From: an uncultured Prevotella sp.
Lineage (GTDB): Bacteria > Bacteroidota > Bacteroidia > Bacteroidales > Bacteroidaceae
DNA length: 44,017 bases
Reading direction: 5' to 3'
Assembly (NCBI GenBank): GCA_934190685.1
Contig: CAKPTK010000003.1
Coordinates: 1 to 44,017, forward strand
Made by a program: the position numbers and the translations under genes. Of this stretch, positions 8,184 through 17,803 are shown in pieces. Every line of letters begins with the position of its first letter. The stretch's first letter is position 1. The notes under the pieces were generated by a model. That model saw only the letters and a list, made by a program, of their open reading frames with translations. It did not search any database and was not told where the DNA came from.

Positions 8184-9200
8184 TCATCTCACATTCACCT
8201 CTGGATGCAGGTCGATGCCGAACCTCTTTTTCACGTCCTTGCGGATGGCGTTGCAGAGTTCGAGCACTTCCTGCCCCGTAGCACCGCCACGGTTGACAAG
8301 CACAAGCGCCTGTTTGTCGTGCACGCCCGCCCTACCCATGCTGCGGCCTTTCCATCCGCACCGGTCAATCATCCAGCCTGCAGGAATCTTCACATGGTCG
8401 GCGTCAATCTCATAGTGGGGCACCTGGTCGAATTCTGCGGCGATAGCCTCATATTTCTCGCGACTGACGATGGGATTCATGAAGAAACTGCCGGCATTGC
8501 CCTCCACTTTTGGGTCGGGCAACTTCGCTTCACGGATGCGGATGATAGCATCGCGCAGTTGCTGTGCGGTAGGTTCGGAGATTTGCTCCTTCTCCAGTTC
8601 CGCCTTGATATTTCCGTATTCCAAGTCGGGATGGAACGTCTTCGACAGGCGGTAGGTGACATGGGTGACCAGATATTGGTCTTTCCATTCATTCTTGAAT
8701 CGGCTCTGACGATAGGCATAATGACAGTCTTCGTTGCTGAATGCCACCATCTTGCCGGTCTTGATTTCCACCGCTTCCACGGTCTCTATCAAGTCTTTCA
8801 CCTCGGCGCCATAAGCTCCGATGTTCTGCACGGCGCTCGCCCCCACTTCGCCTGGTATGAGCGAGAGGTTCTCCGCCCCGTGCCAGCCTTCGGCCACACA
8901 CCTTGCCACCACGTCGTCCCACACCTCGCCCGAACCGCATTTGAGCGACACACTGTCGCCATGGTCCTCGGCATCTAAACCTTTGATGGCGGAATGGACG
9001 ACCGTTCCATCATAGTCGCCCGTAAGCAGGAGGTTGCTGCCTCCGCCCAGGATGAGCAGAGGATAGTCGGCGGGCGTGAGCGACAACACCAGTTGACGCG
9101 CCTCGTCAACAGACGAATACTCCATAAAGCGCCTGCACTTGGCGGCTATGCCGAAGGTGTTGTGCGGCAAGAGGTCATAGGATAGCAAGTCTTTCATCAT
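8184..9200 (-). CDS. murB: UDP-N-acetylenolpyruvoylglucosamine reductase
   Basis: FAD enzyme that reduces UDP-GlcNAc-enolpyruvate to UDP-MurNAc, the second step of peptidoglycan precursor synthesis. The 338-aa product carries the FAD-binding LILGGGSNLLLTGD, SLIPGEVGASAVQNIGAYG and, near the C-terminus, NAGSFFMNPIV (catalytic Ser) and LHPEVNV (catalytic Glu). The length and the extra segment with YAYRQSRFKN indicate a type I (E. coli-like) MurB. Its start overlaps the stop of the upstream DUF4348 lipoprotein by 4 nt. Confidence 0.96.
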   Translation of the reverse strand: MMKDLLSYDLLPHNTFGIAAKCRRFMEYSSVDEARQLVLSLTPADYPLLILGGGSNLLLTGDYDGTVVHSAIKGLDAEDHGDSVSLKCGSGEVWDDVVARCVAEGWHGAENLSLIPGEVGASAVQNIGAYGAEVKDLIETVEAVEIKTGKMVAFSNEDCHYAYRQSRFKNEWKDQYLVTHVTYRLSKTFHPDLEYGNIKAELEKEQISEPTAQQLRDAIIRIREAKLPDPKVEGNAGSFFMNPIVSREKYEAIAAEFDQVPHYEIDADHVKIPAGWMIDRCGWKGRSMGRAGVHDKQALVLVNRGGATGQEVLELCNAIRKDVKKRFGIDLHPEVNVR

Positions 9201-10048
9201 TGCACAAGTTTTACGAGTTTCCAGTGTCCTTTCTTTTTCTTGAAGGTGAGTTCCGTTTCCAGTCCGTTGGCGATGCCTCTGAGCACGAAGATTTTCTGTG
9301 TGCTCTCGGTATATTTCTGCCCATAGATAATGTTATAGATGAACCCGTGGGGCAACTCGGGTGCGAAACTCGGCCACTGCCACGGCTCTATGGTTCCGGT
9401 CATGGTGCTGAAGTCGTCGTCGGGATCGGGTCCTGTGAATACAACGGGATCATTGATGCTGCGGTTTTGGTAAGCGGTGTCGGTGGCAAACTTGTCATAG
9501 AACTTCAGGAACGAGGCATTCTGGTTCTCGTGCATGCCCTTGCGCCGGATACCTTCCAACATCCATTCGCCCCCTCTGCGATAGAAGAAATACTGCTTCA
9601 CCGACTTTTTGTTCAGATAGATTTTCTCCACAACCACATTGTCTATCGTGGTGTCCTTCACCAAGTTCATCTGCTTGGCATTGTCGAAAATCAGCGTATA
9701 ATAATCCTGGTCCATGAAGAAATGTTCCATCTTCCAATGCTTCTTGTCCACAAACGACACCTTGCCGTAGTTGTCCACCGGCAAGGGAAATTTAATGCGC
9801 TTGAGCTGCAGCTTGCGGTTGGCGGCGAAATTGAAGATGAAATCGTCAAACAATTCATCCGCCGCCTTGGGCATCGGTGTCTCCGAGATGAGATTGTCGA
9901 GTGTGTCGACCTTGGAAGTGTCTGCCGGCATCGAGTCTGTAGCAATCGTGTCGCTGCTCGCCGGCTTCTTGTCTGTGCATCCTGTAGACCAGCATGAGAT
10001 GATGACGGTTACAAGGAAAACACCTAATACACTTTTTTTCATAAACAT
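9197..10048 (-). CDS. DUF4348-type lipoprotein
   Basis: 283 aa. Lipoprotein signal sequence (MFMKKSVLGVFLVTVIISCWSTGC) with two candidate Cys, an Asp/Ser/Thr linker (about 25-55), then a soluble domain beginning AADELFDDFIFNFAANRKLQLKRIKFPLP. I recognise it as the Bacteroidota DUF4348 family, often next to murB; function is unknown. The in-frame ATG at 10042 is an equally good start. First gene of the DUF4348-murB-MBL operon. Confidence 0.8.
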   Translation of the reverse strand: MFMKKSVLGVFLVTVIISCWSTGCTDKKPASSDTIATDSMPADTSKVDTLDNLISETPMPKAADELFDDFIFNFAANRKLQLKRIKFPLPVDNYGKVSFVDKKHWKMEHFFMDQDYYTLIFDNAKQMNLVKDTTIDNVVVEKIYLNKKSVKQYFFYRRGGEWMLEGIRRKGMHENQNASFLKFYDKFATDTAYQNRSINDPVVFTGPDPDDDFSTMTGTIEPWQWPSFAPELPHGFIYNIIYGQKYTESTQKIFVLRGIANGLETELTFKKKKGHWKLVKLVQ

Positions 10049-10083
10049 ATTAACTTATAGGATTCTATCCCCTCAAATTTCTG

Positions 10084-10091
10084 CAAAAGTA
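10084..10091 (-). promoter_or_regulatory. -7 box of the DUF4348-murB operon
   Basis: TACTTTTG (10091-10084) fits TAnnTTTG, about 36 nt before the ATG. No clear TTG stands 19-21 nt upstream. Confidence 0.5.
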
Positions 10092-10133
10092 CAACTTTAT
10101 TTCTATTTATGCTCTATTTTAAGCTAAAAATAT

Positions 10134-10141
10134 TACCTTTG
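10134..10141 (+). promoter_or_regulatory. -7 box of pheS
   Basis: TACCTTTG, a full TAnnTTTG match, divergent from the box at 10084-10091. A -33 TTG at the usual spacing is missing. It implies a leader of about 78 nt before pheS. Confidence 0.55.
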
Positions 10142-10225
10142 CATTGTTTTTGGCCGTGGCCCCTACCAAGCCCCGTGACATTGGCCATTCAACAATAAAA
10201 GAAGAACAAAAACAGAAACGAAAAT

Positions 10226-11263
10226 ATGTTATTAGAGAAGATTGAAGCGCTCCTCAAGGAAGTGAGCGAACTGACCGCCTCCAACGCAGAAGAAATCGAG
10301 GCGCTGCGTTTGAAATACCTCAGCAAGAAAGGCGAAATCAATGCCCTCATGGCGGACTTCCGCAATGTGGCGGCTGAGGAAAAGAAAACCGTGGGCATGA
10401 AAATCAATGAGCTGAAACAGACTGCCCTCAACAAAATCAACTCTCTGAAAGAGCAGGCTGAGACCGCCGAGAGCGTGAGCGACGACATCGACCTCACCCG
10501 CACCCCCTACCCCGTCAAACTCGGCACACGCCATCCGCTCACCATCACCCGCAACCAGATTATCGACATATTCTCCCACATGGGCTTCACCCTCGCCGAG
10601 GGACCGGAGATTGACGACGACCTCCATGTGTTCACCAAGCTGAACTTCGCCGCCGACCATCCGGCACGCGACATGCAGGACACCTTCTTCGTGGAGCAGA
10701 ACCCCAACGAGGTAATCAAGAACATCCTGCTCCGTTCGCACACCAGCAACGACCAAAGCCGCATCATGGAGCACCAGCAGCCCCCTATCCGCGTGATCTG
10801 CCCGGGCCGCGTCTACCGCAACGAGGCCATCTCCGCCCGTGCCCACTGTTTCTTCCATCAAGTGGAAGGACTCTATGTCGACAAGAACGTGTCGTTCACC
10901 GACCTCAAACAGGTGTTGCTCACCTTCGCCCGTGAGATGTTCGGTCCAGACACCAAGATCCGTCTCCGTCCGAGCTACTTCCCCTTCACCGAGCCAAGTG
11001 CTGAGATGGACATTTCGTGTCACATCTGTGGCGGCAAGGGATGCGCCTTCTGCAAGCACACCGGTTGGGTGGAAATCCTCGGTTGCGGCATGGTGGATCC
11101 CAACGTGCTCGAGGCTTGCGGCATCGACAGCAAGGTATACACCGGCTATGCCTTCGGTATGGGTGTGGAGCGCATCACCAACCTCAAGTACCAGGTGGCA
11201 GACCTCCGCATGTTCTCCGAGAACGACACCCGTTTCCTCGATGAGTTCAAGTCAGCCTATTAA
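10226..11263 (+). CDS. pheS: Phenylalanyl-tRNA synthetase alpha subunit
   Basis: 345 aa, full length; pairs with PheT (not in the window) to charge tRNA-Phe. The N-terminal coiled coil that grips the tRNA (about 1-75) is followed by the class II core: GPEIDDDLHVFTKLNFAADHPARDMQDTFF, motif 2 GRVYRNEAISARAHCFFHQVEGLYV and motif 3 GYAFGMGVERI. Between motifs 2 and 3 there is a four-cysteine knuckle, CHICGGKGCAFCKHTGW, typical of this lineage and probably zinc-binding. It has its own promoter and a strong terminator, so it looks monocistronic. Confidence 0.97.
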   Translation: MLLEKIEALLKEVSELTASNAEEIEALRLKYLSKKGEINALMADFRNVAAEEKKTVGMKINELKQTALNKINSLKEQAETAESVSDDIDLTRTPYPVKLGTRHPLTITRNQIIDIFSHMGFTLAEGPEIDDDLHVFTKLNFAADHPARDMQDTFFVEQNPNEVIKNILLRSHTSNDQSRIMEHQQPPIRVICPGRVYRNEAISARAHCFFHQVEGLYVDKNVSFTDLKQVLLTFAREMFGPDTKIRLRPSYFPFTEPSAEMDISCHICGGKGCAFCKHTGWVEILGCGMVDPNVLEACGIDSKVYTGYAFGMGVERITNLKYQVADLRMFSENDTRFLDEFKSAY

Positions 11264-11286
11264 ACACCTTTTTATATTATATAGCT

Positions 11287-11336
11287 CAAGGGGGAGAAAA
11301 TGCATCCGCGCATTTCCTCCCTCTTGTCGTTTTTTC
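11287..11336 (+). terminator. Rho-independent terminator of pheS
   Basis: 17-bp stem with two G-U pairs (11287-11303 with 11310-11326), a 6-nt loop and a following run of seven T (11330-11336), 23 nt after the pheS stop. Confidence 0.85.
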
Positions 11337-11604
11337 TCCTTTCGCCACACCATAACTCCGACAATATAAAATCTTCCTGTAACGCTTTATTTATATGCAG
11401 AAACAAGAAGCATGCACAAATTATCAGCGACTTAGCAAACCCTGTTCAAAAAGGTTCATTTAAGATTTGCAGGAAATCGTTGATCCCTGCAAAATTTTTA
11501 GCACACATAGAAAGACCATGGCATCGGCGGTTTCACCCTCGTCACCGACCAAGCCACATCCCTGTAGTCCATCAGAACGTTTATCCATATTTTCCTGGTA
11601 TAAG
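11337..11604. other. Intergenic stretch without a gene
   Basis: No credible coding frame is seen here. It holds one terminator-like hairpin at 11466-11493 (TTTGCAGG and its complement, 8 bp) followed by ATTTTT. Short fragments such as GIGGFTLVTDQATSL on the plus strand may be remains of a gene, but I cannot name it. Confidence 0.5.
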
Positions 11605-11635
11605 TTGGCAATTTTATGAAAAAGTAGTAAATTTG
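11605..11635 (+). promoter_or_regulatory. Bacteroides-type promoter of the Rpn-like nuclease
   Basis: TTG (11605-11607), 20-nt spacer, TAAATTTG (11628-11635): full consensus. The leader would be about 23 nt. Confidence 0.75.
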
Positions 11636-11664
11636 CTCTCGATATCATAAAAATAGGCATAACA

Positions 11665-12540
11665 ATGGAAAGATATATAAACCCACATACGGATTTTGGT
11701 TTCAAACGTCTGTTTGGCTCCGAGTTCAACAAGGAATTGCTGATTAGTTTTCTGAACGCCATGTTTCATGGAGAACAGAATGTGCAGGATGTGACCTATC
11801 TGAATTCCGAACATCTGGGCGAATGGGCAGATGCCCGCCGGGCCATCTTTGACGTATTCTGCGAGAATGACAAGGGCGAGAAGTTCATTGTCGAGATGCA
11901 GAACGTTTACCAAGAGTTCTTCAAGGACCGCACCATATATTATTCCACGTTCCCCATTCGGGAACAGGCACAGCGTGGGGGTGATTGGGATTTCAAATTG
12001 AACTCCGTGTACACCATTGGCCTGTTGAATTTCAATTTCGCGGAGGGTCTGCAAAACGCCCACCGGTGGCATCATGAAGTAAAACTTATGGAAGTGGACA
12101 CTCATGAGGTGTTCTATGACAAGTTGACGTATATCTATGTAGAGATACCGAAATTCGACAAGAAAGAGTCCGAGCTTGTCACGATGTATGACAAGTGGAT
12201 GTATGTATTGAAAAACCTCTCAAGCCTGCTCAAACGCCCTGCTGCCCTGCAGGAGCGTGTCTTCACACGTCTCTTTGACCAGGCCGAGATATCCAAGTTC
12301 AATTCGGAAGATTTAAAATCCTATGAAGACAGCGTCAATGCATACCGCGACATCGTAAACGCCATAAAAACCGCTGAAAAGAAAAAATATGCGGAAGGTC
12401 GGGCTGAAGGCCGGGCTGAAGGGGAGAAATTGGCAAAAGAAGAAATGGCATCCCGCCTGTTGTCACTAGGTGTCCCTATGGCAACAATCGTACAGGCATC
12501 CGGGTTGACTGAAGAAGAAATCAACAAACTGAAATCTTGA
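11665..12540 (+). CDS. Rpn family PD-(D/E)XK nuclease / putative transposase
   Basis: 291 aa. Starts MERYINPHTDFGFKRLFGSEFNKELLISFLNAMF, the hallmark opening of the Bacteroidota PD-(D/E)XK (PDDEXK_2) transposase-like family. The nuclease core is visible as IFDVFCENDKGEKFIVEMQ (Asp, then Glu-x-Gln). The C-terminus has the usual Lys-rich helix with the repeated EGRAEGRAEGE and a short HTH-like end (IVQASGLTEEEINKL). E. coli RpnA relatives are recombination-promoting DNA nucleases. These genes are common, scattered and variable. It looks intact and has its own promoter. It stands at the edge of a decayed region. Confidence 0.87.
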   Translation: MERYINPHTDFGFKRLFGSEFNKELLISFLNAMFHGEQNVQDVTYLNSEHLGEWADARRAIFDVFCENDKGEKFIVEMQNVYQEFFKDRTIYYSTFPIREQAQRGGDWDFKLNSVYTIGLLNFNFAEGLQNAHRWHHEVKLMEVDTHEVFYDKLTYIYVEIPKFDKKESELVTMYDKWMYVLKNLSSLLKRPAALQERVFTRLFDQAEISKFNSEDLKSYEDSVNAYRDIVNAIKTAEKKKYAEGRAEGRAEGEKLAKEEMASRLLSLGVPMATIVQASGLTEEEINKLKS

Positions 12541-12600
12541 AGACCCAACATTCTGGCACTCGTAGAAGAGCCTATGTATGGTAGGGTATGACCTAATTTG

Positions 12601-12632
12601 GTAAGCGCTCAAATTAGAACTTAAAAATGAAC
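12601..12632 (+). repeat. Direct repeat copy A flanking the DUF4238 remnant
   Basis: This 32-nt stretch (GTAAGCGCTCAAATTA then ACTTAAAA and GAAC) matches 13080-13111 at about 25 of 32 positions. A shorter relative (GTAAGCACTCAAA) lies at 13214-13226. The first two copies bracket the DUF4238 pseudogene. Confidence 0.5.
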
Positions 12633-12653
12633 ACATCATTTTTTCCTACTCCC

Positions 12654-13055
12654 ATGCAGAAGAAAAAGAACCAACACTATGTTCCTCAGTTCCTACAGCG
12701 ATTCTTTTCCGACAACGGAAAGACTATCGGTGCCTATTTGATAGACAAGGGACAAGTGGCTTTGCATGCAGAGGCATACAACTCTATATGCCCATTTCGC
12801 CCTATGTGGCAATTCTTTATTATGACGGAAAGGCCTACAAGGTCGGGTCTGCCCATAAAAAGGTAGTGGACATCACATCGTCCACAGACATCCATGAACT
12901 CAACAAACTGATAGCTCTTGAAGCCCATGCCACCCTCTACAGCATGGATTCCACCCATCACACGCGACTCCTTTAATCCCTCAATCCACCTGTATCGGGA
13001 AATCTCAGCCTATACAGACGAACTGCTGGAGAAGTTCTTCGGAAAGAGAAGGTGA
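12654..13055 (+). pseudogene. DUF4238 protein remnant with internal deletion and frameshifts
   Basis: The N-terminal piece MQKKKNQHYVPQFLQRFFS with GKTIGAYLIDKGQVAL is the start of a DUF4238 protein (the HYVPQF motif is diagnostic). Around 12785 the reading frame changes to MPISPYVAILYYDGKAYKVG and DITSSTDIHELNKLIALEA, which resembles the later part of the same family, so a middle section of perhaps 100 residues or more is missing. A second shift near 12955 leads into TRDSFNPSIHLYREISAYTDELLEKFFGK and a stop at 13055. Reading all pieces together gives a plausible DUF4238 N- and C-terminus. DUF4238 proteins are usually in accessory regions and of unknown function. Clearly non-functional here unless the sequence is wrong. 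Confidence 0.7.
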
Positions 13056-13079
13056 CTGACGAACATCTTTGCTTAAAGA

Positions 13080-13111
13080 ATAAACACTCAAATTATGACT
13101 TAAAAGGGAAC
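13080..13111 (+). repeat. Direct repeat copy B flanking the DUF4238 remnant
   Basis: Second copy of the 12601-12632 element (ATAAACACTCAAATTA then ACTTAAAA and GAAC), 25 bases after the pseudogene end. A partial third copy is at 13214-13226. Confidence 0.5.
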
Positions 13112-13236
13112 AGGTTCAAAGATGTCCGCCACTTACCACAGCATCATCAGTATGGTGAAGATACGAGGTCGGTATGGGATTATCTAGAAAAGTTTTTTGT
13201 TAACATCCATAACGTAAGCACTCAAAGTTTACTTTT

Positions 13237-13527
13237 TTACAACATCTGGTAACAAGCATTGCTTGAAACATGTTTCATGTGAAGAGGGTTACCTGTTCCC
13301 ATTGCTGCCAAGTTACTTGAATACAGATGTGGAGGGAAACAGATGAATACTTTATGTTTCGCTTCTGTAGCCAATTCGATTGCCGGTATCATATCGCTGT
13401 CAGCAGATACAACAATCTGCAAATCACAATTGTCTTGATAAGCATCTGCTACTATTTGCAGCGCAATTCTAACATCTGTTCTTTTCTCCTCATCGGCATG
13501 AATAATATTATGTTTAAATAGTTTCAA
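13237..13527 (-). pseudogene. C-terminal remnant of a NYN-domain (LabA-like) protein
   Basis: The frame encodes EEKRTDVRIALQIVADAYQD then LQIVVSADSDMIPAIELA and VFICFPPHLYSSNL. This matches the second half of NYN/PIN-fold RNase proteins (pattern E-K-x-T-D-V-x-I and V-S-A-D-S-D with the metal-binding Asp). The first half, with the V-D-G-x-N motif, is missing: the frame opens with a TTG after an in-frame stop at about 13528-13530, and no ATG precedes it. So this is a 5'-truncated fragment. Confidence 0.65.
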
Positions 13528-13637
13528 TTAGCTTTTATCTTCTCATACGCTCCAACTCATCATTATCTTTCGCGCCAAAATTGAAACAATGACGGAGCTA
13601 TTCAGCATAAAAAGTACAAAACTTGCATGTTCTTCCT

Positions 13638-13722
13638 CGTTAGTGTGCCATTAACAACCCATTAGTGTGCCATTAACAACCCGTTAGTGTGCCATTAGCA
13701 CATCGTTAATGGCACACTAACG
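13638..13722. repeat. 22-bp-period repeat cluster with an inverted fourth unit
   Basis: Three direct units start at 13638, 13660 and 13682 (core TTAGTGTGCCATTA, then ACAACC in the first two). The fourth unit at 13704-13722 keeps the same 22-bp phase but is the reverse complement (CGTTAATGGCACACTAACG). Units three and four form a perfect 16-bp stem (13682-13697 with 13707-13722) and a 9-nt loop. There are no spacers, so it is not a CRISPR array. Confidence 0.85.
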
Positions 13723-13738
13723 AAGGGTTAATCGGTGA

Positions 13739-14135
13739 CTAAGAACAGTTTTTCCATTTCCGCAGGGTCACAGTGACGATAATCAGGAAGGTCAGCGCCT
13801 CAGACAAGGGGACGGAGAGCCACAGACCGGTGTCGCCAAGCAGGACGGGCAGAAGGATGAAGACGGGGACGAGAATCACCAAGCCACGCAGGAGCATGAA
13901 CGTGCCGGACAGACGGGCGCGCTCCATGCCTTAACACCAAGGGGAACAGGCAGCAGCAGACGCTGAACGCCGCCAGGGCGTCGCTGCCCACACCCTTTCC
14001 CACGAAGATGCCGTCGGCAACATTGAGCAGGGCGCCGAAAACCAATCACAACAGCGTGGGGAAAAACAACGAGGCGAAAAGACGGGGAATGTTCGTCTTG
14101 CCGAAATCGATACTGTCTCTGTCCAAGTTTTCCAT
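13739..14135 (-). pseudogene. MATE-family efflux transporter remnant
   Basis: The start MENLDRDSIDFGKTNIPRLFASLFFPTLL is a normal MATE N-terminus. It is broken by TGA at 14048-14046 where GGA (Gly) is expected, after which LVFGALLNVADGIFVG continues in the same frame, then GSDALAAFS. Near 13928 the sequence jumps in another frame to ERARLSGTFMLLRGLVILVPVFILLPVLLGDTGLWLSVPLSEALTF, the last part of a MATE protein. About 300 or more residues of the middle (normal length about 450) are gone. So there are two independent lesions: a nonsense codon and a large internal deletion. Confidence 0.8.
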
Positions 14136-14153
14136 TGTCGTAGAAAGTGAAAA

Positions 14154-14188
14154 AGAAGGAGACCGACCTTTCCAGGCAGTCTCCTTCT
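14154..14188 (-). terminator. Terminator of the ligA-nhaD operon
   Basis: 10-bp inverted repeat AGAAGGAGAC / GTCTCCTTCT (14154-14163, 14179-14188). On the minus strand the second arm is followed by TTTTTCAC. It lies 47 nt after the nhaD stop. Confidence 0.75.
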
Positions 14189-14235
14189 CATCGGAACTTT
14201 GCCGTTGGCATCTACCTCCGGCAATCAAAATATTT

Positions 14236-15579
14236 TTAGAAGATGTAGGTGCGCTCCAACCAATAGACGAGCATACCCGCGAGATAGCCGGCAAAGGCAA
14301 TCAGGCTCACGCGCTTCATATACCAGCCGAAGGTGATTTTCTCCAGACCCATCACCACCACACCGGCGGCGCTGCCGATGATGAGCATCGAACCACCCAC
14401 GCCGGCACAGTAGGCGAGCAACTGCCAGAAGATGCCGTCGACAGCCATGTCGCCCACAGGAGCCACAGGATACATGCCCATGCAGCCCGCCACAAGAGGC
14501 ACATTGTCAACGATGCTGGAGAGCACGCCGATGATTCCGGTCACGGCATAGTGGTTGCCGTCGAATGCCACATTCAGACCCTGTCCCATGGCGGTGAGCA
14601 CACCGATGGTCTCGAGACAAGCCACAGCCATGAGGATGCCGAGGAAGAAGAGGATGGTGCTCATGTCGATGCGCGAGAGCATGTTGGTCACACGCTTCTG
14701 CATGCCGCCTTTCTCATTGGTATGGCGCAGGTTGCGATAGAAGATTTCGGTCACAGTCCACAGTACGCCGAGCACCAGAAGGATGCCGACGAACGGAGGC
14801 AGATGGGTGATGGACTTGAAGATGGGCACGAAGATGAGACCGCCCACACCGACGAAGAACACGACCTTGCGCTGCAAGGCTGTGAAATCGCTGGCAGCCT
14901 CAACAGTGGTATTGCTGACGGGTGTGGCAATCTCGCCCTTCAGCGAGAGCGAGAGAATATAGGCAGGCACCACCATCGAGACTATGGACGGAATCAGGAT
15001 TTCCTTCAGCACACCGGGAGCGGTGATCAGTCCCTTGTTCCACAGCATGATGGTGGTCACGTCGCCGATTGGAGAGGCGGCGCCACCCGAGTTGGCGGCG
15101 ATGATTACGAGAGAAGCGTAGATGATGCGGTCCTTGTGGTCGGACACGAGCTTGCGCAGAATCATGATCATCACGATACTGGTGGTCAGATTGTCGAGGA
15201 TGGCGGAGAGGATGAAGGTCATCACGGCGATACGCCACAGCAAGGCTTTCTTGCTCTTGGTCTTCATCATGTCCTTGACGAAGTTGAAGCCGCCGTTCTG
15301 GTCGACCAGCTCGACGATGGTCATGGCGCCCATCAGGAAGAAGAGTGTGGTGGCGGTGCTGCCGAGATGCTTCTCGATGACGTCGCTCACGGCGAGCGCC
15401 ATGTTGCCGCCGATGGCGCTTGAGATGTAACTTCCCGGATCGATCATGAAGAGCGTCCAGCAGAATACGAACATCAGCAGCGCAATGGCAGCCTTGTTCA
15501 CCTTGGTCAGGCTCTCAAGGGCAATGCAGAGATAGCCCAGGACGAAAACCGACACAATCGCAATTGTTAATGTTGTCAT
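14236..15579 (-). CDS. nhaD: NhaD-type Na+/H+ antiporter
   Basis: 447 aa inner-membrane protein with 11-13 hydrophobic segments, of the ion transporter superfamily. It exchanges cytoplasmic Na+ (or Li+) for protons. Recognisable family stretches are DNLTTSIVMIMILRKLV (about 128-144), NSGGAASPIGDVTTIMLW (about 162-179, conserved substrate-site loop) and, in the second half, SSIVDNVPLVAGCMGMYP, the symmetric partner of the first. Full length. It begins 37 nt after the ligA stop with no promoter recognised in between, so it is probably co-transcribed with ligA. Confidence 0.93.
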   Translation of the reverse strand: MTTLTIAIVSVFVLGYLCIALESLTKVNKAAIALLMFVFCWTLFMIDPGSYISSAIGGNMALAVSDVIEKHLGSTATTLFFLMGAMTIVELVDQNGGFNFVKDMMKTKSKKALLWRIAVMTFILSAILDNLTTSIVMIMILRKLVSDHKDRIIYASLVIIAANSGGAASPIGDVTTIMLWNKGLITAPGVLKEILIPSIVSMVVPAYILSLSLKGEIATPVSNTTVEAASDFTALQRKVVFFVGVGGLIFVPIFKSITHLPPFVGILLVLGVLWTVTEIFYRNLRHTNEKGGMQKRVTNMLSRIDMSTILFFLGILMAVACLETIGVLTAMGQGLNVAFDGNHYAVTGIIGVLSSIVDNVPLVAGCMGMYPVAPVGDMAVDGIFWQLLAYCAGVGGSMLIIGSAAGVVVMGLEKITFGWYMKRVSLIAFAGYLAGMLVYWLERTYIF

Positions 15580-15616
15580 TTGTCTTTTGTTTTATTTTTC
15601 AGTTTTAAATAGTTGT

Positions 15617-17721
<2,105 letters not shown>

Positions 17722-17803
17722 ACAGGAAAGATAGTGCAAACGAGCGCAAAGAAAAACTTGCTTTCAATTTGCCGAGTGCCGCCTATCTTCTGCAACAGGA
17801 CGG

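Noticed and set aside
13056..13236. Possible small protein MTDEHLCLKNKHSNYD...
   Set aside because: It continues from the decayed DUF4238 region, has no promoter or family resemblance, and contains repeat copies B and C.
13638..13722. CRISPR-like array
   Set aside because: Units follow each other without unique spacers, one is inverted, and no cas genes are present.
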